DNA of 64,000 bases from positions 102,221-166,220 of the forward strand of contig SWBL01000076.1 in NCBI GenBank assembly GCA_024195585.1, written 5' to 3'. Source of the stretch: Aureobasidium sp. EXF-3400. Taxonomy: Eukaryota > Ascomycota > Dothideomycetes > Dothideales > Saccotheciaceae. A program made the translations under genes and the position numbers. Positions 11,210 to 23,616 of this stretch are shown piece after piece (positions within the stretch are counted from its first letter, which is position 1; every line of letters begins with the position of its first letter). Below the pieces are notes generated by a model, which saw only the letters and a list, made by a program, of their open reading frames with translations, searched no databases and was not told where the DNA came from.

Positions 11210-11514
11210 TTTTACACAACGGTGATACAACCTATCGGTTTTGGTCTTTTTGGCAGCGGGGTATTTCTGGGTCTTTCCGGTATAACAGCGACGGGCTGGG
11301 TCTAGGGGATGGTGTCTATTTCAGCGTGATACGGGCGAGCGACAACGTTATGGGGGGCTTCAGGCGCCTTGGTTGGGCGTTCTCATCTTTCTTGAAATTT
11401 TATGATTGCATTGTCAAAGCTGTTTGCATCTTTAGTCTTAACTTCAACTCCATTTCTCAACATTCTTGTGACCTTGTGCCCACTATGTTTCTGGACTTGC
11501 GGCAGATTTTCAAT
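11210..11514. other. Convergent 3' spacer
   Basis: Lies between the RING gene and the cyclophilin gene. It presumably holds both 3' UTRs. No feature was seen. Confidence 0.4.
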
Positions 11515-12167
11515 CTACATCTCTCCGCACTGAGCGATAGCAATATCTTGGATGGGTTTGTCCGTCACGTTGGTTCTGACGTTCTCGATCTTTCGAACAA
11601 CATCCATGCCATCGACCACCTTTCCAAAGACCACGTGCTTGCCATTGAGATGAGGTAGCGGCACAGTGGTGATGAAGAACTGACAGCCGTTTGTGTTTGG
11701 ACCAGAGTTCTAGTAAAAAGGTTCACGTTAGTCTTGTACGTAGAGGTATCGTTATCGTCAACACGGGAAGCTCACCGCCATGGACAGCAAGCCAGCAACA
11801 TCGTGTCTCAGGTTGAAGTTCTCGTCAGCAAAGGCTTTGGTGCCATAGATCGAAGCCGAGCCAGTGCCGTCGCCATTGAGGAAGTCACCTCCTTGGATCA
11901 TGAAATTCGGAATCTTTTCATCGCATTAGCCTCTTGTGTGTACTCAGATCAAAGTATTGCAATACTCACCACACGGTGGAATTTGCATCCCTTGTAGCCT
12001 TGGGGGTGTCCTAGATGGTTCTTGGTCTCGCCTGTACAATATTGACGGAAGTTTTCGGCAGTCTTTGGCACAACATCCTGGAAAAGCTCCATTTTGATTC
12101 GACCCAAGGGCTCGCCGCCCACGGTGATGTCGAAGAAAACCACAGGATTGGGCGATGATGCAGCCAT
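11515..12167 (-). CDS. Cyclophilin H-type peptidyl-prolyl isomerase
   Basis: Exons 12167-11970, 11913-11776 and 11709-11515, all phase 0, give 176 aa, the length of the PPIH/CypH family. The core reads [50 protein letters not shown] and ends QCGEM as in CypH. The active-site Arg (FHR) and the FMIQGGDF loop are present, so isomerase activity is expected. The position that is Trp in cyclosporin-sensitive cyclophilins (here [14 protein letters not shown]) is His. CypH proteins bind U4/U6.U5 snRNP proteins in the nucleus. Introns are 56 and 66 nt. Confidence 0.9.
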
Positions 12168-12741
12168 CTTGTTTGGGTTGAGTATGTGTGACTGGGTCAA
12201 ACAGGGATCTTCAGGGTGATTGAGTGATGGGCGTTCTGGGATTGCGTGTTGCTTTGACTTCTCTGATGTGGATAGATGATTGTATGTGCCTTAGTGTTGT
12301 GGTGTATTAGAAGTTTCGGATTCTATAAATTATCGAATGCCGATGCTAGAACAAATGAGTTTTGACGAACAAGGAGCAGTCCAGAACAATGGAGGACTTG
12401 AAGAAGCAGCTTACTGAGCCGTATCAAGCACTATGAGTGAACATATCAGGAGAAAATGGAGAGATGATGAGTTTGAGGTGGAACGCAGTGAGAGACAGGG
12501 TCACACGGCTAGCATGACAGTGTCGACAAGTTGGAAGCTGCCCCGCTCTTTGACATCATAGTACCTATGAGCTCGCAGGTTCTCGAGCACTCCAGGCTCC
12601 CTCTTTTCTCAACTACAAACACAATCCTTCAACCAAATCTGCACCAACATACAGTCTGTCACTTTCACAAGGTGTGTACATGTTCGGAACCCAGAAGAGT
12701 GATGAACTCGAGCTGACCACTTGTACTGCAGTACTCCAACC
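12168..12741. other. Divergent promoter region, 0.57 kb
   Basis: Lies between the cyclophilin and the glycine-rich protein. A TATAAATTAT stretch lies near 12324-12333 and a pyrimidine-rich tract precedes the plus-strand start. No other gene was seen. Confidence 0.4.
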
Positions 12742-13992
12742 ATGTCATACGGAAACGAACGCTACGGCGGTGGTGATGACGGCGACTACTCTCGCCGCAA
12801 CGAAGGCAACTATGGTGGCCGCGATGAATACGGCGGCGACAACAGAGGAGACTATGGACGTGGCGGTCGTCAGGAGTTTGGCAACTCCCAGGGCGGCTTC
12901 GGTGACCAAGGATACGGCGGTCAGAGCGGTGGCTACGGTCAAGGCAACCCCGAACACGGTCGCCACCACCGCCGTGACGATGAATCTGGCTACGATGAGC
13001 GCCGTGACGACATTAGAAACCACGCACAGTCTGGCTACGGGTAATTCTCTTTCACCTTCTCTAACAATTGGATCACGACTGACTGTACAACTTAGCTCGG
13101 TCTCCGGCCCTGGTGGTTATGGCAGAGGACAGGAAGCTTATGGTGGCCCCGGTGATAGAGTAAGCTCAGACAACCCCGAAAGCAGATATGGCTCTGGCTA
13201 CAACGAGGGCGATCGCTTCAATGGCCGCAACAACGACGGAGGCTACGGTGGCCGCAACGACGACAAAGACGGACGTTATGGTGGCGGTAATGGGGGCTAC
13301 GGCGGCGGCAACAACAACAATGAAGGACGCTACGGTGGTGGTAACGACAACGAAGGACGCTACGGCGGTGGCAATGGAAGCTACGGCGGCGGCAACGGTG
13401 GCCATGGGCACTCTAGCGGCACCTCTTATGGCAACGTCCCTGGCGGCTCTGACGACTACTCGTCCGCAGCCCACACTGCAGCCCAGCACGCTGGTGATTC
13501 TGGAGACTCGAATCTGTTCAGCAACGCCCTTGGCATGCTTTCTGGCCACAAGGCACAACAAGAGGATGTCGATGAAGACGATGCTATGAGACAGCACCAG
13601 CAGTTCTACGGCGGAGCTGGTCAGCCTCACCCAGCCAGTTCTGGTAGCATGGGCTCGGCTGCCGCTATGCAGGCCCTCAAGATGTTCAATCAGGGAGGTG
13701 GCTCTTCCGGTTCTGGCAATGCTCCCAAGAGCCAGAACGACTTCATCGGTCTTGCCATGTCTCAAGCTGCCAAGCTCTTCGGTATGCATCCAAACCATGA
13801 CTTGCAAGACATTGTGCTAACTAGTATCTAGACCAGCAAAGCTCCCAAGGCAACGTACACCAGTCAGCTTCAAAGCAGGACGCGGTTTCTTCGGCTGCCC
13901 AGATGGCCCTCAAGATGTACATGAAGAGCCAAGGGGGTGGCGGTGGCAGCAGTGGCAGCGGCCTCATGGGACTTGTGAGCAAGTTCATGTAA
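12742..13992 (+). CDS. Glycine-rich DUF7721-type protein
   Basis: Three exons: 12742-13040, 13096-13781 and 13832-13992 (381 aa; joins in phases 2 and 1). About 240 residues of Gly/Tyr/Asn/Arg repeats (RYGGGN, GGYGG, EGRYGGG) precede a helical C-terminal part with two similar segments, AAAMQALKMFNQGGG and SAAQMALKMYMKSQG, plus LFSNALGML and LAMSQAAKLF. I recall this C-terminal pattern from fungal proteins called beta-flanking or DUF7721. No enzyme motif is seen. The repeat region is intrinsically disordered and could drive condensation or RNA binding; that is inference. The last intron has a good CTAAC branch. Confidence 0.75.
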
Positions 13993-14241
13993 ATGCGACG
14001 ACGACACACGATGGAACGAACCACGTTTTGACATAGCTATGATAATCGAAGAAAATCGCTATTTCCACTCATCCGAACAGAACTTACGCTTGACCGTGTT
14101 GAAAGCACTCTCGATGTCGTCGCAGAGAATCAGACTAGACCAAGCTAAATAAATGCTGCAAGTTGATGGTAATCTGATCAAAAGTGTCAAAATCATATGG
14201 CTGGGTAACAATATTCTGTGTGACTAGTCTTAGTGCCAGAT

Positions 14242-15723
14242 CTATAATCGTCCGCCCTCTCCTGTACGGCTTTTCAACTTCAAATACCCTTTGTTGCTAT
14301 CCTCCCCACTGACATCCTCAGACTCAGGGACTCGCTTCGCAGAAGAAGAACCGACCGAAGTGGTTCCGCGAGAACCTCTAGAGCCGCCTACAAGCACCGC
14401 CTCCTCTTGTTCAAAATCGTCTCCAGATATGACCTCCCATTCCGCGCCCGACATGTCTTGTAGAAGAATCTGCTTGATCTTGTCGAGGAAACGAGCAAAA
14501 GAAGCAGCTCGCCAATTACGCATCGCATCAAGACCTTCGATCGAAGCAGGGGTTTGACGCGGGCTAGCATGGGAGAATTGGCCGAATGGCTGGTTCGTGC
14601 GCGTGAGGTATTCCGCATTGGTTGTCTGTGGAGTCGAGCTTCTATTGGTATGTTCACGGAACAGTGTGAAGAGATTCAGTCCCATGGGACAAACAGCTTG
14701 ATATGCGCTGGAGAGATTGAGACCCTGGGAAGTGCAGAGCCATGCGATGTTCCAAGCTAGCAATGAGATACCCTCAATGAAAAGGTTGTATCTAGCAGGA
14801 TCCTCCTTGGCTAGAGCGACTAAAGGACGATCCAGATGGAGGAGCCGTGGTTTTGGCAGGGGGCGTTGATCCAAGGTACGTGACGACGATGGAGTCGACG
14901 AAGAACCCGGGAAAGGAAGTTCAAAACCCTGGTATGAAGATTGCAAGGAGAAGATAGTGGGATGAGGATAGCTTGCATGAGGAGGAGTGATCTCGGCTGG
15001 AAGGCGGACAGAAAGATAATGACAACATGTGATCAACAGGCGGCATATATTGGCGAGTGAGGCATTGATGAGTTGAGGTTGCGCAGAATTGAGATGGCGT
15101 AGGTCTGTGATGGAGATGCCACCAATGGCATAGTCGTACATGATGGTGCCGTCTGGCATGCGCCGTCGTTTTTGCTGTAGTCCCGCCAGCCTTGCTGTCT
15201 CTTGACATAATTTGGTTCTACCCTCGAGGGTGCGTGCTTGTACCTTGTCGAGTCTTCGCTGGCTTCGGCGGATAGTTGCATGAAGGGGCTCGAGTAGTTG
15301 AGGCACGCGGCTGGTCATCTCGGCTCTCTCGCGTACTATCTCAGCGTGTCTCTGTTTGATATCATGCTGGCGTGAGATATTTTCTCTACGAGCTTGTTCT
15401 ATCTGGTGCTTGAGAAGGGTGACCTGCTCATTGATAACGGTGCAGCGCACGCTTGTAGCCTGGCTTTCTTGTAATATCTGGGCATGAGCATGCTTTCTGG
15501 AGCTCTCCGTAAGATCTACAACCTCCGGGTTGGAAGATGACAGAGACAAGGAGTGATCTGAGAGTGGTGAGATGACAGAGTTGACCTGTCTGCGAAGGGA
15601 CTCCGTATTGAGCAGATCTGCCAATCTGTCCAGCCGAGCCTGATACACGAGCGCTCGAGCACACGAGACGCATGTTGGTTGTCCACGAGAAGGGAAGACT
15701 GTAGAGCATACAGTACATTCCAT
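14242..15723 (-). CDS. ATG14: Atg14/UVRAG-like autophagy PI3-kinase subunit
   Basis: One uninterrupted frame of 493 aa. It starts with a CxxC...CxxC pair (C3, C6, C18, C21), followed by a long coiled coil (about residues 80-185) and a C-terminal domain with WNIAWLC and a terminal AEWEVISGDDFE. Zinc-like cysteines plus a coiled coil are typical of Atg14/Barkor, which targets the Vps34-Vps15-Atg6 complex I to the phagophore. The same Pfam group includes Vps38/UVRAG, so complex II is the main alternative. Absence of introns is uncommon here for so long a gene. It converges on the DUF7721 gene. Confidence 0.72.
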   Translation of the reverse strand: MECTVCSTVFPSRGQPTCVSCARALVYQARLDRLADLLNTESLRRQVNSVISPLSDHSLSLSSSNPEVVDLTESSRKHAHAQILQESQATSVRCTVINEQVTLLKHQIEQARRENISRQHDIKQRHAEIVRERAEMTSRVPQLLEPLHATIRRSQRRLDKVQARTLEGRTKLCQETARLAGLQQKRRRMPDGTIMYDYAIGGISITDLRHLNSAQPQLINASLANICRLLITCCHYLSVRLPAEITPPHASYPHPTIFSLQSSYQGFELPFPGSSSTPSSSRTLDQRPLPKPRLLHLDRPLVALAKEDPARYNLFIEGISLLAWNIAWLCTSQGLNLSSAYQAVCPMGLNLFTLFREHTNRSSTPQTTNAEYLTRTNQPFGQFSHASPRQTPASIEGLDAMRNWRAASFARFLDKIKQILLQDMSGAEWEVISGDDFEQEEAVLVGGSRGSRGTTSVGSSSAKRVPESEDVSGEDSNKGYLKLKSRTGEGGRL

Positions 15724-16176
15724 CGTTTGGCCGATGTTTGGATAACTACCGCTCCTGCATTGGTTGATGTTCTAAGGGTTTCTCGGAAGAAAGCTGAGAG
15801 AGTCTCAGAAGACTGTTGTATCAACACTTTGTGATTTCACACAGACATGAAACACTCTGAAGCGTGCTCGCTTGCATGGCACCCGAATTCCAAGTCACAA
15901 GTGCAGGTAAAAATGTTGGAGTCGTTCATGGATGGCAGTCACGCCTCCACGCGCACAGCTGGGTGACGAAGCCCCCCTTTCGATGATTTAGCGAAGCACT
16001 TTGATTTTCTCGCCGAAGATGAATACACAGCTTCACAAAATTGAGGTGTTACCAAAGATGGGGTCCGCAATAAATCATTTAAAGTTCTGGTAACCATTCT
16101 CTCCATTGTTCATATAGATAGATATCGGCCTCTGTGGTGGGTAGGGGCTTGATTACCCGGCCATTTCGAGCATGTC

Positions 16177-16182
16177 ACGCGT
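16177..16182. promoter_or_regulatory. Candidate MCB (ACGCGT) element
   Basis: A perfect palindromic ACGCGT is followed at once by a second CGCGTCA half. It lies about 105 bp upstream of the start at 16285. MBF-type factors bind ACGCGT at G1/S genes in fungi. A single site can occur by chance. Confidence 0.35.
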
Positions 16183-16261
16183 CGCGTCACTCGCGCTTGC
16201 CTATCACCGAATCTCCAACACCTTGATATATGCTTCAGAATACGCATCTCTCTGAATAGCA

Positions 16262-16282
16262 CATCACACATCACACATCACA
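16262..16282 (+). repeat. Three tandem CATCACA units at a start codon
   Basis: Three perfect copies of the 7-mer CATCACA end two bases before the ATG at 16285, so they form the end of the 5' UTR of the 124-aa gene. Confidence 0.7.
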
Positions 16283-16284
16283 CC

Positions 16285-16768
16285 ATGGAATCCGGCGATA
16301 CTACTCCACACGATCAGAACAGTCCCCCACTAGACCAGCACGATGAAGAGGATGCCACTGATCCACAGGAAGAAATGGAGCCATTCGATTGGCAAGGACT
16401 AGAGACCAGTTACCTCAAAGCTATGGCGGAATGCAAGGCAGAAGAAGACGCTTATCTTGAAGAATTTGCTTCTCTGTCACAATTCTTTGGCATTTGGGCA
16501 GAAACTATCTCAGGCCACGAACAGAAAAGAAGCCACCAACGGTATGTTTAGCTACAACCGAAATATGACTTTCGTCTAATCCTTCCCCTTCTAGCCTGAA
16601 AACACAAAGCGCCCTGGTCATAAGAAAAGAGGAAGAGCTCGAAGAGCGCAGAAAACACTGTAAGACCCGGACCAGAAACTACTTTACGAGAGTCTCCTAA
16701 CGAGTTTAACTTCAGATGTCCAAGTTGTTCAGGCCTTTCGTATGGCGCTTTCTATGCTCGATCGCTGA
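16285..16768 (+). CDS. Small coiled-coil hypothetical protein, 124 aa
   Basis: Three exons: 16285-16541, 16595-16659 and 16716-16768, phases 2 and 1. An acidic N-terminus (about 35 residues) precedes a conserved-looking helical core, PFDWQGLETSYLKAM..., with FGIWAETI and a long Glu/Arg/Lys helix that ends RMALSMLDR. No catalytic motif is present. The shape resembles small structural subunits (kinetochore- or meiosis-type), and the MCB-like site upstream would suit a cell-cycle gene, but I do not recognise the family. Introns are 53 and 56 nt. Confidence 0.6.
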
Positions 16769-17094
16769 GGTTCTTCGACACGCCATTGTCCCCTCAAGAA
16801 CTGTCAATGTGGTTTCCTTGATTCCGCGCTTTCTGCTGTGTACGACGACGAGTCCTCTGGCCCGTATCTGCATTTTTGCGTCACATTGAGGGATCGCGAT
16901 TGTCTGTCTTTGTGTTGTTGCTTTCTTGCTTTTTTCAATCGCTTTATACCCACTCGCCAGAGTATGCGAATAACTAGAAGTCATGCAGTCTAATGATGAG
17001 CTCCCAAGCCTAGTTCTATACAAAACGTACTAGGTCTTCGAAAAGCTGAAATCTATATCTTTACAAAAACCACATCACTGCTCTTGTATTTGGC
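16769..17094. other. Convergent 3' spacer
   Basis: Lies between the 124-aa gene and thioredoxin reductase. Nothing beyond presumed 3' UTRs was seen. Confidence 0.4.
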
Positions 17095-18748
<1,654 letters not shown>

Positions 18749-20415
18749 CTACTCCTCCAAGGGAGTGTCTTCTGGCATGTCGTTGATGGCGCCATCAATT
18801 GCTTGTTCCGATGCAGCGTCTTGTGCTTCATCTGGAGCGCCTCTCTTTCTCAAATTCTCGATTCCATACAGCAAATTATCAAGCTGCTTCCGCTCAGGCG
18901 CAGGAAGCATGAGATTGTTAGCAGCAGCCAGTTTCACACCGAAGTCCTGATCGAGCTCCAGCTTCATCTTAGATTCGTTGTTGCACACCCTGTAAGCTTG
19001 GAGACGTGGGGTCGATGCCTTTGTTTGGTTAGACTGTAGAGTCGACAAACTGTTGGAAGCTTGACGTACCTCCGTGACATCCATAGAGACAATGACAGTA
19101 TTTCCAGTCACAGTGACGTCCAAGGGCACTCCCGGTAACGACATAGCAACCATGCGGGATGCTGAGCCCTGTGGTGATATCAAAAGACATGGCAGCTTCT
19201 CACAAGCGACCAAGATTGCAGATTCCTTGTTGTCTGTATCAGAAGGTACAGTCCAAAGTCCAGACACTGCAATTGAGCTTTCAGGTCCAAAGGAAGTTTT
19301 CGAGGGTTGAGAAGAGAAGAGAGCAGTGAGTGCAGATCTCATGTCACGCTTCTCTCTGAGGTCGCCAGCGTGCCAGTCCCACACTCCCAACCAGTCGTCT
19401 CCACCACCACTTATCAGGAGATCGGTACCTGGCAGCAAGCAAATCTTGCTGATAAAGTCCTTGTGTCCGAGACAGAAGCACTCAATGATGTGTGCTTGGG
19501 GAGCTCCACGAGAGATTCGGATGTGTTCGTCTCTGTCAGCTGTGATGATGTAGCCGCGGGTCTTGCCATCGACCTCCTCGGTCGCAAATTGAACGTCGGT
19601 CAACATCGAAACATGTCCAAGGAGAAGTTGGCATTCGAATTTGAGCCCCTCTTTGGCTTTGGCCTGCAGATCCTTCTGCTTCATTTGATTCTCTAGTGCC
19701 CTCCGGTTGCGACCAGAATGCACGGTCAGAGTAGAGGCTGCAGGAACGTATTTCTTTGGACCGGCTTCCTCCTTGGTCTCTACCTTTGAGCTATCTTCGA
19801 CTGGGTCGACGCTGGCAGATGGAAATAGAGGTAGGGAGTACACATCTCCAAACTTGTCACCACACAAGATAGTTTTGTTGTCTGGAGTTACTAGGACAGC
19901 ACAAGGACGCTTGGGCATGGTCCTTTTTGAAAGTCAATTTGGTGTTTGAGAGACAACGGAAATAACAAGTCCTACCTTTCGCTCAATTGGTTCAGCTTAC
20001 CAGTTTCAGTCACCTCGAGGACTCTAACAGACTTGTCATCAGTCACAGCAACGACATGTTTGCTGTCAGCAGACACTGCTAATTTGATGACATTTGGAGT
20101 TGGTGCTGTCTCCGGTTCAAGTTTGCGCTTCTTGCCTGGAGGACCATCTGAAGTGGCTTCTACCTAAGACTTGGTTCAGCATGCGTTCAGCAGGCCAAGA
20201 CTGACTAGGTCTCCAATCAGCCATGCCATGGTGGGCGATGCCCATACTAAGGTACTCACAGTGCTATTGGACTCTTGCTCAGGCCATTGAGAGACAATCG
20301 AGCCATCTGAAAGTTTTACAGAGATGATCTTAGCACCATAGGCAGCCAATAGAAGACCCTCGGGCGCAAAGGCCTGAGAGTTGCACAAAGCTGTGATCTG
20401 GTAGGGATGGTTCAT
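18749..20415 (-). CDS. TRM82: tRNA m7G46 methyltransferase non-catalytic subunit (WD40)
   Basis: Exons 20415-20260, 20163-19976, 19922-19070 and 19018-18749 give 488 aa. The N-terminus MNHPYQITALCN..., the basic GKKRKLEPE segment, and WD-like blocks (FGDVYSLP, LLGHVSMLTDVQ, ADRDEHIRIS, FCLGHKDFIS, LISGGGDDWLGVWDW) are those of Trm82/WDR4. This subunit stabilises Trm8, which methylates G46 of tRNAs. The third intron (19069-19019, 51 nt) has a GTACGT donor and CTAAC branch but no stop and is a multiple of three; if retained the protein would be 505 aa. TRM82 is divergent from RPP0, about 300 bp away. Confidence 0.88.
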
Positions 20416-20711
20416 ATCTCTGACGGATGACCAAAAGAAGAAAGTGAAAGGAAGTGTGAACAAGATTCACCAGAGCTTGCAGTAAAGCCAGCCAGAATGC
20501 CGGGGCCAGAAAAAGCTATGGTCGATGCTTCCGAATCGGTCAGCTCGGGAGTTGGCGGTGCCAAGGCCGACACCCACAACAGCAAATTCACTCCCGCGGT
20601 CTGGCAAAAGGTCAGAAATTCGAAGAGCCTTTGAACCTCTACAACAACCAACTACGGGACATTTTCCAGACTTCGCCTGAAACATCCCTAACTCATCGCA
20701 AGATAGCAGAA

Positions 20712-21784
20712 ATGGGGGGCAAGTCAGCAACCAAGGCCGCTTACTTCGACAAGCTGAAGTCTCTTCTTGAGACTTACAAGTCCATCTTCATCGTCACCGT
20801 CGACAATGTCTCGTCCCAGCAGATGCACGAGATCAGACACGCTCTCCGTGGTGACTCCGTTGTCCTGATGGGCAAGAACACCATGGTCCGCCGTGCTCTC
20901 AAGGGCTTCATCAGCGAGGCCCCCGAGTACGAGCGTCTCCTTCCTCACGTCAAGGGTGAGTTTGCATGCGACTGGCGCAATTGCGCATACATACGAGATG
21001 CGCGCGACTGACACACTGCGCCTACAGGTAACGTTGGTTTCATCTTCACCAACTCCGACCTTAAGGACACCCGTGAGAAGATTCTCTCCAACCGCGTCGC
21101 CGCCCCTGCCCGTGCCGGTGCCGTCGCCCCCGCCGACGTTTTCGTCCCCGCTGGTAACACTGGTATGGAGCCCGGAAAGACCTCTTTCTTCCAGGCTCTC
21201 GGTGTCCCCACCAAGATCGCCCGTGGTACCATTGAAATCACCACTGATCTCAAGCTCGTCGAGGCCGGCTCCAAGGTCGGTGCCTCCGAGGCCACCCTGC
21301 TCAACATGCTGAACATCTCTCCCTTCACCTACGGTATGGGTATCGCTCAGATCTACGACCAGGGCCAGACCTTCGATGCCAGCGTCCTCGACATTGAGGA
21401 GAGCCAGCTCCTCAAGGCCTTCACCAGCGCCATCACCACCATTGCCACCATTTCCCTGGCTGTCAACTACCCCACCCTTCCTTCGGTCATGCACTCGCTG
21501 GTCAACTCCTACAAGAACGTCATCTCGGCTGCCATCGAGATCGACTACGAGTGGGACGCTATCCACGAGCTCAAGGACCGCATCGCCAACCCCGACGCTT
21601 ACGCCGCTGCCGCCCCCGCTGCCGGCTCTGCCCCCGCTGCTGGCGACGCCCCTGCTGCCGCTAAGGAGGAGGAGAAGGAGGGTAAGAACATCCTCTTTCA
21701 GTCTTATTCAGGTCACGAGATGCTAACATATCTGTCACAGAGTCCGAGGAGGACGACGACATGGGCTTCGGTCTGTTCGACTAA
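20712..21784 (+). CDS. RPP0: 60S acidic ribosomal protein P0
   Basis: Exons 20712-20955, 21028-21681 and 21741-21784 give 313 aa, the usual length. The L10-like N-terminus ([25 protein letters not shown]), the P0 centre ([21 protein letters not shown]) and the terminal [14 protein letters not shown] are all present; the last is the P-stalk motif contacted by elongation factors. An Ala/Pro hinge precedes it. Codon use is very biased to C-ending codons, as expected for a highly expressed gene. The last exon is only 44 nt. It forms the base of the ribosomal stalk in the cytosol. Confidence 0.97.
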
Positions 21785-22138
21785 GCGTGTCGCTTGCCAT
21801 AGATTTTCTAGAAACAGAAAATTCATCCCGTCCCCAAAACGTTGTGGTACTCGCCTGCTGCTAGTGAGAATTGTCCACTGTCGACATTCTATGTTGAAAG
21901 GTTAGTGCCATCTTTTCATACTCTCCATGCACCTTCGCGGATGATTATACATTTTTAACCCCGAGATTTTCAATGAAGATCAAAACGCAACAACAACACT
22001 CTAATTTTTTCATGACGCACACTCTCATCTCATTCCTTTTCACCACAATAATTCGGTGGACATTACTGACTGGGATTACAGATACGAGATGTGACGTGAA
22101 CAGTTTTCTACCTATGCACCAGTCTATTGTGACACAGT
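21785..22138. other. Convergent 3' spacer
   Basis: Lies between RPP0 and the GNAT gene. Presumed 3' UTRs only. Confidence 0.4.
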
Positions 22139-23251
22139 CTATGCCAAAACAATTCTCATCCAAAAAACTTCAAAATGCCAATTTCCACCCAAACTTTCAC
22201 ATACTCTTTGACTTGCGATGTTGTCTGTTGCAACATCTGCGTGACCGTACCTTTCGTCAACGTGACCATTCTGTTCTCCAGTAGTCGGATTGTGTTGCCA
22301 GTATATGTTCATGTCCTCTGAAAACAGTTTGAGGCTGAGGCTCTTTGCCAGCCCAAGACCTCTGTACGCAGGCTCAACGTGCAAGGTTGTAAGTGAAGCG
22401 TCCAATCCGAGGAAAGCCCAAGCAATTGGCTGCGGTGTGCTAGACGAGGTGTCCGTAGGATATATCGCAACACTGGGTAGCTTGACCAAGGTTCTGTCCT
22501 GTCGAGGGATTTGCGTACGTGACTTGACCAGTGAGTAGTCCTTGGGGTCAACCTTGCCATACACAAAACCAGGCGGTAGACTTCGAGAAGTCACACTGTG
22601 TCCCTGTGAGCAGAGTTGTTCCCGGGTCGAGAGCTTCAAGGCAACTTACTTGTCTCTAAGGTCGAAGATGTACTTCCTGTATGGCAAGTTCGACACTGCA
22701 GCGGAACTTGGGTCGACCAAGCCCAGTCTGTTCAGGATTTTACACGTGGCGCTATGTATGGATCCAAACAAGGCAATTTGCTCATTCTGCATGTGCTGTA
22801 GATAGTGATCTCTGTCGACACTTGCACTACCCTTGAATGTTGAAGCAAGTCCTGGAGGTTTTCCCGGGTTGACGACCGTACCAGCAGTTTCTTGAGGAGA
22901 CGATTTGACCTTGCTGATTCTCTCTATCATTGATTTGACCAGGCTGTCCGCTTGCGGAGGCCACGAGTCGTCTGCTGGCGTGTTGTGTTCCCAACTGGCG
23001 GCTATCCAGACCTCAGTCTCCGGCCTGCATGTACGGTCGACGAATGCAACAATCCATGGGTCGTTGGCGTTCCTTTCATGAACGGGACTGGCAAGATTGA
23101 CGGAACTGAACAAATGAGAGCCTGGGTTGAAGTGTCCGAATTGTATGCGTCGATAAAGGGCGATACATGTAGGCATATACGGAGCCAGCCATCGAATCAG
23201 ATCCTGTTGTGAATCACTGGACACCTCGAATATCTCGGTGCTATCCTCCAT
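22139..23251 (-). CDS. GNAT-family N-acetyltransferase (FR47-like)
   Basis: Exon 1 is 23251-22650 and exon 2 is 22595-22139 (352 aa). The C-terminal third has the GNAT core: AWAFLGLDASLTTLHVEPAY followed by RGLGLAKSLS (the acetyl-CoA pyrophosphate loop, R-x-x-G-x-G/A type) and DNIASQRVCESLG. The N-terminal two-thirds carries no recognised domain. The acceptor is placed at the second of two nearby AGs because only that one keeps frame with the exon-1 donor. Substrate unknown; distant relatives include glycine N-acyltransferase-like enzymes. Confidence 0.75.
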
Positions 23252-23616
23252 ACTTCCTAGGAACAAACTGTCGGTAATGGTATCAATCACGGTAGACACA
23301 AGGAGAAGAGAAGTGGAGGAAGCAATAAATTATCGATCTCGTGCTTTGATCAATTAAAATCCAGCCTGCCGCATCTTCCGCTTGCTCAGCGCCCAACGCC
23401 TCCTTTTTGAATGGAAAAAGAGCCCGTCGGAGCATAAAGAAAAAACGAAATCGTGGACTTTGAAGACGAGAAACCTCGTGCAGTTCTATAGAATGCCGCA
23501 AACGCTACCCACAAGCAAAAAGAGAAAAGGAAAAATCGCAAGAGAGGAATTACCCAAGAGCTGCTTGTATAAACAACGCTGCCTGGGCTTTCCTTGTTTC
23601 ATGTCATAATCGTCGT
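23252..23616. other. Spacer between DnaJ 3' end and GNAT start
   Basis: It should hold the GNAT promoter. No gene or repeat was seen. Confidence 0.4.

Larger units (their letters stand above)
15724..16284. other. Divergent promoter region, 0.56 kb
   Basis: Separates ATG14 and the 124-aa gene. It contains an MCB-like ACGCGT site and a 7-bp tandem repeat (listed separately). No gene was seen. Confidence 0.45.

Noticed and set aside
13166..13807. 213-codon minus-strand frame opposite the glycine-rich gene
   Set aside because: It arises from the repeat-rich GGC/TAC codons of the real gene on the other strand.
20724..21566. 280-codon minus-strand frame opposite RPP0
   Set aside because: It is a codon-bias shadow of the highly expressed ribosomal gene.
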